Below are positions 1 to 8,436 of a DNA stretch of 64,000 bases, piece after piece. Origin of the DNA: JABFSM01 sp963762545 (GTDB taxonomy: Bacteria > Gemmatimonadota > Gemmatimonadetes > Gemmatimonadales > GWC2-71-9); contig CAVXLC010000001.1 of the NCBI GenBank assembly GCA_963762545.1, forward strand, positions 1,042,663 through 1,106,662, given 5' to 3'. A model generated the notes under the pieces. That model had not been told where the DNA came from, did no database searches, and worked only from the letters and a program-made list of their open reading frames with translations. Within the stretch, counting starts at the first letter, position 1. Every line of letters starts with the position of its first letter. The position numbers and the translations under genes were made by a program.

Positions 1-1
1 T

Positions 2-1045
2 CCGACCCGCTCCGCCATGAAGAGCAAGGAGGAGGTCCACGACTTCCTGCTCGAGAAGCTGCGGCAGGAGTTTCCCCCCGAGCGGCAGGAGGGGGTCGAG
101 GCGGTGTACCGTCTGCTGGGGCTTCTGCCCGATACGCTGGACCTCAAGGCGCTGCTGCTCGATCTCTACAGCGAGCAGGTGGCGGGCTTCTACGATCCGG
201 CCACCAGCACGCTGTACGGCGTTCGCGGCGCCGATCCCGCGATGCTCCGCCTGGTGCTGGCCCACGAGCTGGTCCACGCGCTCCAGCACCAGTACCTGCC
301 GCTCGACTCGATCATGAAAACACAGGGCGACGCGGATCAGCAGACCGCCGCCCAGGCGATGCTGGAGGGACATGCGATGCTCGCCTCGATCCTGGCGATC
401 GCGCCCGACCGCGCCGTCATTCGCCAGCCGCAATTCTGGGAGATGGCGCGCGAGCAGGTCCGCATCTCGGCGTCGTCGATGCAGGTGTTCTCGAGGGCGC
501 CCCTGGTGCTCCGCGAGAGCATGATCTTTCCCTACCTCAACGGCGCCGAGTGGATGCGCTGGTGGGATTCCGCGCGCGCCGGGCGCCCGCTGCCGACCGT
601 GGCGGAGCTGCCCCGCTCGACCGAGCAGATTCTTCACCCCGATCGCTATGACCGGAACGACCGGCCGGTGCCGGTCCGGTTTGCCGATGCCGACGGGGCG
701 CTCTACGAGGACACCCTGGGCGAGCGGGAGATCGAAGTGCTGGCCACGGTGCTCCGGGGCGGAGGGGTGGTCCTGGACAGCGCGGCCCTCGGCTGGGGCG
801 GCGACCGGTTCCGGGTCTACCGCTCGCCGGCCGGCCCGGCCCTGGTCTGGTACCTGATCTGGGACGACCCGACGGCCGCCGCCCGATTCACGGGGGGGCC
901 CGGAAGCCGGCTCACCCAGCGGGAGCGCCCGGGGTATCGCACCACGGTCACCCGCGTGGCCAGCGCGGCGCGCCCCACGATCCGGGTGGTGATTGCGCCG
1001 GCGACGTGGTCTCGCTGGCGCGGGCTCCCGGCACTTCGACCGTAG
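2..1045 (+). CDS. Zincin-like hypothetical protein, probably 5'-truncated by the window edge
   Basis: The frame is open from the window edge; the first visible ATG is at 17, but homologue-like sequence seems to begin earlier, so the true start probably lies outside the window. Counting from that ATG, HELVH at residues 83-87 is the HExxH zinc-binding signature of gluzincin peptidases, and Glu117 in an EGHA motif is a plausible third ligand. The remainder is mixed alpha/beta without membrane segments. I do not recognise a named family; a metallopeptidase-like fold is likely, but activity and substrate are unknown. The stop codon is followed directly by an 8-bp tandem repeat. Confidence 0.7.
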   Translation, partial: PTRSAMKSKEEVHDFLLEKLRQEFPPERQEGVEAVYRLLGLLPDTLDLKALLLDLYSEQVAGFYDPATSTLYGVRGADPAMLRLVLAHELVHALQHQYLPLDSIMKTQGDADQQTAAQAMLEGHAMLASILAIAPDRAVIRQPQFWEMAREQVRISASSMQVFSRAPLVLRESMIFPYLNGAEWMRWWDSARAGRPLPTVAELPRSTEQILHPDRYDRNDRPVPVRFADADGALYEDTLGEREIEVLATVLRGGGVVLDSAALGWGGDRFRVYRSPAGPALVWYLIWDDPTAAARFTGGPGSRLTQRERPGYRTTVTRVASAARPTIRVVIAPATWSRWRGLPALRP

Positions 1046-1046
1046 G

Positions 1047-1083
1047 TACCGACCTACCGACCTACCGACCTACCGACCTACCG
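1047..1083. repeat. Tandem repeat, unit TACCGACC, about 4.6 copies
   Basis: Four perfect copies of TACCGACC and a partial fifth start two bases after the stop codon of the first gene, in the gap between two convergent genes. It could be a replication-slippage array; no coding or regulatory role is visible. Confidence 0.9.
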
Positions 1084-1139
1084 TCCCTCCCTCTCTTGGA
1101 CAGTCTCGGAGTGCCCGCGCCCCCTGGCCTCCCAGGGTC

Positions 1140-2342
1140 TCACGGCACCAGCCGCGGGATCGCGTAGATCGCGAGCCCCACCAATCCCCCCACCAGCGTG
1201 CCGTTGATCCGCACGTACTGGAGGTCGCGCCCGACGGCCAGCTCGAGGCGGCGCGAGGTTTCCTCCGGGTCCCACCGCGCCACCGTCTGCGCGATCAGGT
1301 CCGCCACTTCGTGGCGGTGCTTCTCGATCGTGTCCCCCAGCACGTTGATGCCGAACGTCTCGATTTCCCCCAGCAGCTCCTGGTTGCCGAGCAGGGTCCG
1401 GCCGAACGCGCTCACGCCCCGGGCCAGCGGGCCCGGCTCCTCTCCCTCAGTGCGCGTCGCGTAGCCCTGGACCGCGCGGCGGGTCGTTTCCCAGACCCAG
1501 TCGGACAGCTCTTCGATCGCCGGATCGCCCAGCCATTCATCCTTGAGCGCTTCGGCGCGTGCACCAGTCTCCGGTGAGTGCTGCAGCCGGTCCACCAGCT
1601 CCCGCAGCTTGGTGTCGAAGGAAATCCGGAGCGGGTGGGCCGGGTCGTTGCTCACGTCCTGGAGCAGTTGTTCGATGGCGCTCAGGATGCGATGGTAGAT
1701 CTTCTCGTCCACCACTCCCGGCACCCACCACGGGCTGCTTTCCTTGATGCGCTTCCGGATCAGCTCGCGATTGGCCTCCACCGCGTGGCCCGCGAGGCGG
1801 ATTGCCTCGTTGAGCAGCTCCTGATGCCGGTCGCCCGCCACCACCAGCGCCAGGGTCTTCCCCAGCACCGGCGCCACGCGGGTCGCGTGGATCCGATCCT
1901 TGGCGCCTTGCTGGATCAGATCGCGGATCTTGTCGTCGGGAAGCGCCTCCAGCGTCTTGGCCACGCCGCTGGCGAGCTGCACCGCGATTCGCTGGGCGTT
2001 CTCGGGCTGGGCAATCCATTCCGCGGCGCGGTGGGCAATCCCCATTCCGCGGAGCTTGGCGGAGACCGCGTCGCGCGCCAGGAAATGATACTGGACGAAA
2101 TTACCGATGATGCGCCCGATGCGGTCCTTCTGCCGGCCGATGATCGCGGTATGGGGAATCGGCAGGCCCAGCGGATGACGAAACAGAGCGGTGACGGCAA
2201 ACCAGTCGGCCAGCCCGCCGACCACCGAGGCCTCCGCCGTGGCCCGCACGTATCCCAGCCACGGGTATTGCGGCTCGAAGTACCGTGCGGCGACGAAGAT
2301 CGCCACCGCCAGCGCCAGAAGCCCGGTGGCCCGGCGCTTCAT
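1140..2342 (-). CDS. DUF445 family membrane protein
   Basis: 400 aa. An N-terminal hydrophobic segment (about residues 7-27) is followed by the family's conserved patch with GGLADWFAVTALFRHPLG, then a long, charged, mostly helical domain, and a second hydrophobic segment at the C-terminus (about 380-398). This matches the DUF445 (YjiN-like) family of inner-membrane proteins of unknown function, of normal length. It converges on the first gene and stands alone. The family call is firm; the role is not known. Confidence 0.85.
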   Translation of the reverse strand: MKRRATGLLALAVAIFVAARYFEPQYPWLGYVRATAEASVVGGLADWFAVTALFRHPLGLPIPHTAIIGRQKDRIGRIIGNFVQYHFLARDAVSAKLRGMGIAHRAAEWIAQPENAQRIAVQLASGVAKTLEALPDDKIRDLIQQGAKDRIHATRVAPVLGKTLALVVAGDRHQELLNEAIRLAGHAVEANRELIRKRIKESSPWWVPGVVDEKIYHRILSAIEQLLQDVSNDPAHPLRISFDTKLRELVDRLQHSPETGARAEALKDEWLGDPAIEELSDWVWETTRRAVQGYATRTEGEEPGPLARGVSAFGRTLLGNQELLGEIETFGINVLGDTIEKHRHEVADLIAQTVARWDPEETSRRLELAVGRDLQYVRINGTLVGGLVGLAIYAIPRLVP

Positions 2343-2420
2343 GCTGTCGAGCTGCGCCTGGCGGACGGCGTCGTCGGGGCGGGAGGGGAAGGACGTGGTG
2401 ATGTATCGCTCCTAGCAGGG

Positions 2421-2440
2421 GCGCAAGGACGCAAGGACGC
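2421..2440. repeat. Short repeat with GACGCAAG units (copy 1)
   Basis: Direct repeats of the type GCGCAAGGACGCAAGGACGC lie in the 249-bp gap between the DUF445 gene and the ABC permease. Related units occur at 49065-49078 and at 61662-61745. The rest of this gap shows no gene or clear signal. Confidence 0.6.
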
Positions 2441-2591
2441 ACCGAGGCGGCCTTGCTGAACTCCGCCGGGCGGCCGTTGCCGTTACGGCTAATCTAGCCG
2501 AAGGATCGGCCCGTTTGGGTGGGCGTGAGCTTCGGAGGCTTGCGGATATCAGCCTCGGCTCCCGATCTCTCTGTCGAGGACGTTGCGCGTC

Positions 2592-3719
2592 TCACTCCAC
2601 CGTCTTCCGGAACCTCCGCACGCTCATCGCGATCAACCCCACCGAGAACCCCACCAGCACCAGCGCCTCCCGCCAGAGCGATTCCAGCCCGACTCCGCGC
2701 AGCAGGATGCCGCGCATGACCCGCAGGAAGTAGGTGAGGGGCAGCGCCGCCCCCAGCCACTGCGCCGGCGCGGGCATCGCCTCGCGCGGGAACATGAACC
2801 CGGACAGCAGGATGTTGGGCATGAGAAAAAGGAAGCCCAGCTGCATCGCCTGGGCCTGGTTCTGGACCACCGTCGACAGGAACAGGCCGATCGCCACGCT
2901 CGCGACCACGAAGGGCAGGGCAATGAGATAGAGCGTCGGCACGCTGCCGCGGATCGGGACGTGAAAGAGCACCCGCCCCAGGATCAGGATCACCGTGATC
3001 TGGATGTATCCCACCAGCAGGAAGGGCAGGATCTTTCCCATCATGAGTCCGGTCTTGCTGATCGGCGTCACGATCAGCTGCTCCAGCGTGCCGCGCTCCC
3101 GCTCCCGGACCAGCGAGATGCTGGCCACGACGATCATCGTCACCGACAGCAGCACCCCGATGATGCCCGGGACGATGTACACCGCACTGCGGAGCGTCGG
3201 GTTGTACCAGGGACGCACCCGCACGTCGATGGCGGGGGTGATCCCCCGGGTCGCCGCCAGCGCCTGGGATCGCACCGCGCCCGCCAGGCCGGCTCCGCTG
3301 ATGGCCGCCGAGGAGGCCAGCGGATCGGCCGCATCCACCACGATCTGGGCGACGGCGGTCCGCCCCCGCTTGATCTCGCGCTCGAAGTCGGGCGGAATCA
3401 CGATCCCCGCCTTGGCGTCGCCCCGGGCGATGATCGCCTCCATCTCGTGCCGGTCCCGGACCGGGCCCGCCAGATCGAAGTTGCCGGTATTGATCATCGC
3501 CTGGACGAACCGCCGGCTCTCCGGCGATTGCGATTCGTCCAGGACCACGGTCGGGAGATGCCGCACCTCGGTCTGAATGGCGTAGCCGAACATCGCAAGC
3601 TGAATCGCCGGGATCCCCACCATCAGGCCCAAGGTGAGCTTGTCCCGCCGCATCTGGATGAACTCCTTGCGGAGCATCGCCCAGATGGGCCAGCGCCGGA
3701 TGCGCTGGGCCAGGCTCAT
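2592..3719 (-). CDS. ABC-2 type transporter permease
   Basis: 375 aa from the ATG that overlaps the ATPase stop (ATGA). Topology fits the YhhJ/YbhR-like ABC-2 family: one membrane segment near residues 28-48, a large extracytoplasmic domain of roughly 120 residues, then five hydrophobic segments in the C-terminal half with the conserved stretch RERERGTLEQL just before them. It is the export channel partner of the ATPase and HlyD-type adaptor encoded just upstream. The substrate is unknown; drugs, toxic metabolites or lipids are typical for such sets. Only one permease is encoded, so it presumably forms a homodimer. Confidence 0.88.
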   Translation of the reverse strand: MSLAQRIRRWPIWAMLRKEFIQMRRDKLTLGLMVGIPAIQLAMFGYAIQTEVRHLPTVVLDESQSPESRRFVQAMINTGNFDLAGPVRDRHEMEAIIARGDAKAGIVIPPDFEREIKRGRTAVAQIVVDAADPLASSAAISGAGLAGAVRSQALAATRGITPAIDVRVRPWYNPTLRSAVYIVPGIIGVLLSVTMIVVASISLVRERERGTLEQLIVTPISKTGLMMGKILPFLLVGYIQITVILILGRVLFHVPIRGSVPTLYLIALPFVVASVAIGLFLSTVVQNQAQAMQLGFLFLMPNILLSGFMFPREAMPAPAQWLGAALPLTYFLRVMRGILLRGVGLESLWREALVLVGFSVGLIAMSVRRFRKTVE

Positions 3720-4477
3720 GCCAGCGCGCCCTCGTCGCGCCGCTGCATCTCGATGAAGACGTCTTCGATGGTCGGCAGCCCGAACCGGGCGGTGATCTCC
3801 TTCGGCGTGCCCAGCCCGATCAGGTGCCCGCGGGAGAGAATGGCGAGGCGGTCGCACCGCTCCGCTTCGTCCATGTAGTGCGTGGTGACCAGCACCGTCA
3901 TGCCCGCCCTGGCGCGCCGGCCGATCAGCTCCCAGAACAGCCGCCGCGAGGCCGGATCCACGCCGGCGGTCGGCTCGTCGAGGAACACCAGATCCGGCTC
4001 GTGGATGGTGGCGCAGGCCAGCGCGAGGCGCTGCTTCCATCCGCCCGACAGCGTGGCGGCGAGCTGGTCGATCCGCTCCGAGAGACGGTATTCCTCCGCC
4101 TGTACCGCCAGGCGCCGGGTGCGCTCCTCGCCCACGATGCCGTAGACCCCCGCGTAGAACGCCAGGTTCTCCCGCACTGTCAGGTCGTCGTAGAGCCCGT
4201 ACTTCTGGGACATGTACCCGATCCGCCGCCGCACCTGCTCGGGGTCGTGAATCACATCCACTCCGACCACCGTCGCGCTGCCCGAGGTCGGGGCGATGAG
4301 CCCGGTCAGCATCCGGATCGTGGTGGTCTTGCCGCTGCCGTTGGGGCCCAGCAGGCCGAAGATCTCACCGCGGGGCACCTCGAGGTCGAGGCCCTCGACC
4401 GCGACACTCCCGTGGAACTCCTTGCGGAGCCCCCGGGTCACGATGCCGAATTGCGGTGCGGCTGGCGCTGTCACCAC
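3716..4477 (-). CDS. ABC transporter ATP-binding protein (DrrA/YbhF type)
   Basis: About 253 aa if it starts at one of two adjacent GTG codons (4477 or 4474); no ATG fits in this frame. Walker A GPNGSGKT is at about residues 44-51, the ABC signature is LSGGWKQRL and Walker B is LVFLDEPTAGVDP. These motifs are intact, so it should hydrolyse ATP for export. Its stop overlaps the permease start by 4 bp, indicating translational coupling. It carries a single ATPase domain, whereas E. coli YbhF has two. Start choice is the main uncertainty. Confidence 0.88.
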   Translation of the reverse strand: MVTAPAAPQFGIVTRGLRKEFHGSVAVEGLDLEVPRGEIFGLLGPNGSGKTTTIRMLTGLIAPTSGSATVVGVDVIHDPEQVRRRIGYMSQKYGLYDDLTVRENLAFYAGVYGIVGEERTRRLAVQAEEYRLSERIDQLAATLSGGWKQRLALACATIHEPDLVFLDEPTAGVDPASRRLFWELIGRRARAGMTVLVTTHYMDEAERCDRLAILSRGHLIGLGTPKEITARFGLPTIEDVFIEMQRRDEGALA

Positions 4478-4530
4478 TGGTCTCCTGGCCTCTCCACCCT
4501 CGACCCTTTGCCTCCTGGTCCGGTACCCTC

Positions 4531-5481
4531 CTAGCCTCCGAACTTCACCGTCACCCACAACCCGGGATGCGGGGCTTCCGCGGGATTGGTGAACTCCACC
4601 TTCACGCCGAACATCAGGTCGGCGCGCTCCTGTTCGGAGAGCGCCACCCGCGGGGTGTACTCGGCCTTGGGATTGATCGCCACCACACGCCCCGTCAGGG
4701 CCCGGCCATCCTCCGTCACGACCTGCGCGGCGCTCCCGACTGCGAGCCCGGTCACCCGGGACTGCGGAACGAACACCCGCACATACGGTCTGGCGGTTTC
4801 GCCCAGCGTCACGACCGGGACGTTGGGGGCGAGCCCCTCGCCCGGCTCCGCGTTGCGGGACAGGACGATGCCGGCCACCGGCGCCACCAGGACCAGATCG
4901 GCGGCGCGGGCCTCGAGCTGCGCCAGCGCGGCGCGGGCATTGGCCAGCTCGGCCCGGCCCGCGGCGATCCGCTCGGGCCGAGTCCCGGCCTTGAGCAGGC
5001 GCAGCGACTCCTCGGCGGACGAGAGCCTCGCCCGCGCCACCCCCTCGGCGGTGGCCGCGTTGTCCAGCGTCTGCTTGCTCACGACATCGCGCGACGCCAG
5101 GTCCCGCATGCGGGCCAGCTCCTTGCTGGATCGGTCCAGCTCCGCGGTCGCGGCGCCGACCTCGGCCTCCGCGCGGCGGATCTCTTCCGGGCGGGCTCCG
5201 GCTTCCAGGTCCCGCAGATTCGCCCCGGCCCCCGCCACGCGCGCCCCCTGTGCCGTCAGCGTGGGGCCCAGCTCGACCTGCGAGAGCAGGGCGATCGTAT
5301 CGCCGGCCTCGACCCGGGCGCCCTCCTCGACCCGGATGGAGATGACCCGGGCGGCGCTCATCGCGCCGAGATCCACCTCGGGCACCTCGACGGTGCCGCG
5401 CGCGTCGTAGGGCTCGGGTGCAGGTCCGGCGCACGCCGCTCCGACCATCAGGCACAGGGGCAGATATCGGCTGGGACTCAT
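4531..5481 (-). CDS. HlyD/AcrA-family periplasmic adaptor (membrane fusion protein)
   Basis: 316 aa. The N-terminus has a hydrophobic export signal with a Cys near residue 17 (weak lipobox). A biotinyl-lipoyl-like half motif (RVEEGARVEAGDTIALL), a long alpha-helical hairpin rich in Glu, Arg and Ala (about residues 75-185), the second lipoyl half (VAGIVLSRNAEPGEG) and a beta-barrel follow in order. This is the layout of YbhG-like adaptors that link an inner-membrane ABC exporter to an outer-membrane channel. Its start overlaps the tetR stop (ATGA), and 53 bp separate it from the ATPase. Confidence 0.88.
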   Translation of the reverse strand: MSPSRYLPLCLMVGAACAGPAPEPYDARGTVEVPEVDLGAMSAARVISIRVEEGARVEAGDTIALLSQVELGPTLTAQGARVAGAGANLRDLEAGARPEEIRRAEAEVGAATAELDRSSKELARMRDLASRDVVSKQTLDNAATAEGVARARLSSAEESLRLLKAGTRPERIAAGRAELANARAALAQLEARAADLVLVAPVAGIVLSRNAEPGEGLAPNVPVVTLGETARPYVRVFVPQSRVTGLAVGSAAQVVTEDGRALTGRVVAINPKAEYTPRVALSEQERADLMFGVKVEFTNPAEAPHPGLWVTVKFGG

Positions 5482-6113
5482 ACGGTCTGCTCCACGGGTG
5501 ACAGGGCGCGCACGGCAAACTCGCCGGCGTGTCGGCCGAAGGCGCGGGCGGTGTCGTCGGGCACTGCCCCAGGGGCCAGGCCGAAGAAGATCGCGATGGC
5601 GGGCCGGGCGATCATGAAATAGACGACCTGGGAGATCGTGCTCACCGCGGCATAGCGCGGCTCCACATCGGCGCGAAAGACGCCCTCGCGCTGACCCCGC
5701 TCGATCACACCACAGAGCCGCTGGAACAGCCCCGCCGCGAGCCGGAGGACGACCTCCTCGGCGTGCTTCGCCTGGTGGTCGATCATCTCACGCACCAGAA
5801 GCTTCGGAATGTTGGGATTGCCGAGCAGGAATGCCACCTGCGCCTCCACCAAGGCGCGGATGGCGTCCGCGGGGGCGTCGGCGGATTCGATCACCGCCGT
5901 CCCGCGAGTCGCCAGGCCGGTCACGATCCGCTGGAGCGCGGCCCGGTACAGCTCCTCCTTGTTGCCGAAGTAGTAGTAGATCAGCGCCGGATTGAGACCG
6001 GCCTTCGCGCCGATCTCCTTGATGGTCGTGGGATCGAACCCCTGCCCCGCGAACAGCAGTTCGGCGGCATCGAGGATCTGGTCTCGGGTGGCGGACGGCG
6101 CGGTCTCGGGCAT
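5478..6113 (-). CDS. TetR family transcriptional regulator
   Basis: 211 aa. The N-terminal 50 residues form a typical TetR helix-turn-helix (TIKEIGAKAGLNPALIYYYF, about residues 25-45), followed by an all-helical ligand-binding domain. It is the first gene of the tetR-hlyD-ATPase-permease operon, as in the E. coli cecR-ybhGFSR locus, so it probably represses its own operon and is released by an exported compound. The gene's start lies only 7 nt downstream of an AT-rich -10-like box. Confidence 0.9.
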   Translation of the reverse strand: MPETAPSATRDQILDAAELLFAGQGFDPTTIKEIGAKAGLNPALIYYYFGNKEELYRAALQRIVTGLATRGTAVIESADAPADAIRALVEAQVAFLLGNPNIPKLLVREMIDHQAKHAEEVVLRLAAGLFQRLCGVIERGQREGVFRADVEPRYAAVSTISQVVYFMIARPAIAIFFGLAPGAVPDDTARAFGRHAGEFAVRALSPVEQTV

Positions 6114-6120
6114 TCGTGTC

Positions 6121-6150
6121 TAATTAAACGATCAATCAATAGAATAACAA
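6121..6150 (-). promoter_or_regulatory. Candidate promoter/operator of the tetR efflux operon
   Basis: On the minus strand TTGTTA (6150-6145), an 18-bp spacer and TAATTA (6126-6121) resemble -35 and -10 elements. An imperfect palindrome with outer arms TCTA/TAGA spans the spacer and could be the TetR operator. Transcription would start close to the ATG at 6113. Confidence 0.4.
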
Positions 6151-6226
6151 GAAAGGGTCTCGGCCTCCGCGCCGGGTTCAGGATGCCATGGGGCTCGGCT
6201 GGCGACGCCACGGGTCGACCGCGCAG

Positions 6227-6255
6227 TTGAACAGCGAAGCTAACCCTGCTAGGTT
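6227..6255 (+). promoter_or_regulatory. Candidate promoter of the ffh-rnhB operon
   Basis: TTGAAC, 17 bp, TAGGTT, ending 9 bp before the ffh ATG. The -35 matches 4 of 6 and the -10 matches 3 of 6 consensus bases, so this is tentative. The same TAGGTT box, 9 nt from the start codon, precedes the membrane protein gene at 25183. Confidence 0.35.
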
Positions 6256-6264
6256 TCAGGGCTT

Positions 6265-7599
6265 ATGTTCGATGAGCTGTCAAGTAAGCTCGGCGCCGCG
6301 CTCTCGCGCCTCACCGGCCGCGGCGTGCTCAGTGAGGACGCCGTTCGCGAGGGCCTCCGCGAGATTCGGCGAATCCTCCTCGAAGCCGATGTGAGCTTCG
6401 ACTTGACCCGCGAGTTCCTGGAGCGGGTTCAGGAAAAGGCGGTCGGGCAGCAGGTCATCAAGTCGGTTCGGCCCGGACAACAGCTCGTCAAGATCGTCTA
6501 TGACGAGCTGGTCGCCATGCTGGGCGAAAAGCTGGCGCCGATCGCGCATGCCACGGTGCCGCCGACGATCGTGCTGCTGGTCGGCCTGCAGGGAAGTGGC
6601 AAGACCACCACCGCCGGCAAGCTCGCCAAGCGGCTCAAGCTGGAGCAGAAGGCGCCGTTCCTGGTGGCTGCCGACATCTACCGGCCGGCCGCCGCCGAGC
6701 AGCTGGAAACGCTGGGCCGCCAGGTGGATGTCGGGGTGTATCGGGAGGACGGCCAGGCCGATGTCGTCACGCTGGTGCGGCACGGGCTGGAGGCCGCGGC
6801 CAAGGCCCGGGCCCGAACCGTGCTGGTGGACACGGCGGGCCGCCTGACGATCGACGAGGAAATGATGGCGGAGCTCACCCGGCTCAAGGCCGCGGTCGGT
6901 CCCCATGAAATCCTGCTGATCGCGGACGGCATGACCGGCCAGGACGCGGTGCGGATCGCGCTGGGCTTCCACCAGGCGCTGGGCATCACCGGGGTGATCC
7001 TCACCAAGATGGACGGCGACGCGCGCGGCGGGGCGGCGCTCTCGATCTACGGAGTGACCCGCGCGCCGATCAAGTATGTCGGGACCGGCGAGAAGCTCGA
7101 TGCGCTCGAGCCGTTCCACCCCGAGCGGATGGCCGGCCGGATCCTCCAGCAGGGAGACATCCTCACCCTGGTGGAAAAGGCCCAGGCCGGGGTCGATGAG
7201 GATGAGGCGCGCAAGCTCGCGAAGAAGGCGGTCTCGAAGAAGGGCCTGGATCTCCAGGACTTCCTCGGCGCCATGAAGCAGATGCAGAAGCTCGGGCCGC
7301 TCAAGAACGTGCTCGGGATGCTGCCGGGGATCAATCCCCAGATGCTCAAGGCCGCCAAGGTGGACGACCAGAAGCTCAAGCACGTGGAGGCCATCGTGCT
7401 GTCCATGACCAAGGCCGAGCGCGCCGATCCGGATCTGATGAACGGCTCCCGACGGATGCGGGTGGCCAAGGGCTCGGGACGCAGCGTGCCGGAAGTGAAT
7501 CAGCTGCTGTCGCAGTTCAAGCAGATGCAGAAGATGATGAAGGTCGCGGGCAAGCCGGGCGCGAAACTTCCTTTCGGTCCCCGGTTTCCCGGTCAATAA
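6265..7599 (+). CDS. ffh: Signal recognition particle protein Ffh (SRP54)
   Basis: 444 aa, normal length. The N domain is followed by the GTPase (G) domain with P-loop GLQGSGKTTT at about residues 107-116, DTAGR, TKMDGDARGG and the usual closing motif, then the Met-rich M domain (KQMQKLGPLKNVLGMLPG onward) that binds 4.5S RNA and signal peptides. It targets membrane proteins co-translationally to FtsY and SecYEG. It heads the conserved ffh-rpsP-rimM-trmD-rplS-rnhB order. No 4.5S RNA gene was seen in the window. Confidence 0.97.
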   Translation: MFDELSSKLGAALSRLTGRGVLSEDAVREGLREIRRILLEADVSFDLTREFLERVQEKAVGQQVIKSVRPGQQLVKIVYDELVAMLGEKLAPIAHATVPPTIVLLVGLQGSGKTTTAGKLAKRLKLEQKAPFLVAADIYRPAAAEQLETLGRQVDVGVYREDGQADVVTLVRHGLEAAAKARARTVLVDTAGRLTIDEEMMAELTRLKAAVGPHEILLIADGMTGQDAVRIALGFHQALGITGVILTKMDGDARGGAALSIYGVTRAPIKYVGTGEKLDALEPFHPERMAGRILQQGDILTLVEKAQAGVDEDEARKLAKKAVSKKGLDLQDFLGAMKQMQKLGPLKNVLGMLPGINPQMLKAAKVDDQKLKHVEAIVLSMTKAERADPDLMNGSRRMRVAKGSGRSVPEVNQLLSQFKQMQKMMKVAGKPGAKLPFGPRFPGQ

Positions 7600-7620
7600 C
7601 CCGGGAAGAAAGACAGACGC

Positions 7621-7884
7621 ATGAGCACTCGCATTCGCCTCCGCAAAATCGGCCGCAAGAAGCTGCCGCTCTATCGCATCGTGGTCGCCGACAAGGAGTC
7701 GCCCCGCGACGGGCGCTTCATCGAGATCCTGGGCACCTACGATCCGAAGCAGGAAGGCGCCAAGAAGGTCGTGATCGACGTCGACAAGGCCAAGAGCTGG
7801 CTGGCCAAGGGGGCCACCCCGACCGATACGGTCGAGGCGCTGCTCAAGTCGGCCGGCGTCATCGCCGTCGCCGCCAAGGCGTAA
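7621..7884 (+). CDS. rpsP: 30S ribosomal protein S16
   Basis: 87 aa, with the conserved S16 start (TRIRLRKIGRKKLPLYRIV) and the RDGRFIEILGTYDP block. It is an assembly protein of the 30S body. Its stop codon TAA shares one base with the rimM ATG (TAATG), which suggests coupled translation. Confidence 0.97.
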   Translation: MSTRIRLRKIGRKKLPLYRIVVADKESPRDGRFIEILGTYDPKQEGAKKVVIDVDKAKSWLAKGATPTDTVEALLKSAGVIAVAAKA

Positions 7885-8417
7885 TGGCGGTGGAGGAGAC
7901 GCGCCACCTGGTGGTGGGGCGGCTCCGCAAACCGCACGGCCTCAAGGGAGACTGCGCGGTGTTCCCGCTGACCGACCAGCCGGCCCGGGCCTTCGCGCCC
8001 GGACAATCCGTCTGGCTGAAGAATCTGGCGGGAGAGCTGGTGGCCGGACCGCTCCTGGTGGAACGGAGCCGGGTGTACCACCGGCAGTGGCTGGTGGCCT
8101 TCCAGGGTCACCTCCACGTGGACGCGGTCAGGCCATGGGGCGGACATTTCCTGGCGGTCGCCGAGGCGGCGCTCGCGCCACCGGCGCCGGGCGAGGTCTA
8201 CCTGCACGAGCTGGCCGGCTTCGCGGTGGTGGACCAGTCGGGACGCCCGCTCGGCCTGGTGAGTTCGGTCCTGGAGCCGCCGGCGGGGTTGATGCTGGAG
8301 GTCCAGGGTCCCCGGCGTGAATTTCTGGTGCCGTTCCGCAAGGAGTTCGTCACCGGGGTCGATCGTGCCGGCCGGAAGCTGACCGTGGCGCTGCCGGAAG
8401 GACTGGTCGATTTGTGA
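7884..8417 (+). CDS. rimM: Ribosome maturation factor RimM
   Basis: 177 aa. The N-terminal beta-barrel begins VVGRLRKPHGLKGD, typical of RimM, and the C-terminal PRC-barrel includes GEVYLHELAGFAVV and ends with FLVPFRKEFV. It assists 30S head maturation next to S16 and S19. Start codon overlaps the rpsP stop. Confidence 0.95.
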   Translation: MAVEETRHLVVGRLRKPHGLKGDCAVFPLTDQPARAFAPGQSVWLKNLAGELVAGPLLVERSRVYHRQWLVAFQGHLHVDAVRPWGGHFLAVAEAALAPPAPGEVYLHELAGFAVVDQSGRPLGLVSSVLEPPAGLMLEVQGPRREFLVPFRKEFVTGVDRAGRKLTVALPEGLVDL

Positions 8418-8436
8418 TGCGGCTCATGGACCGCGC

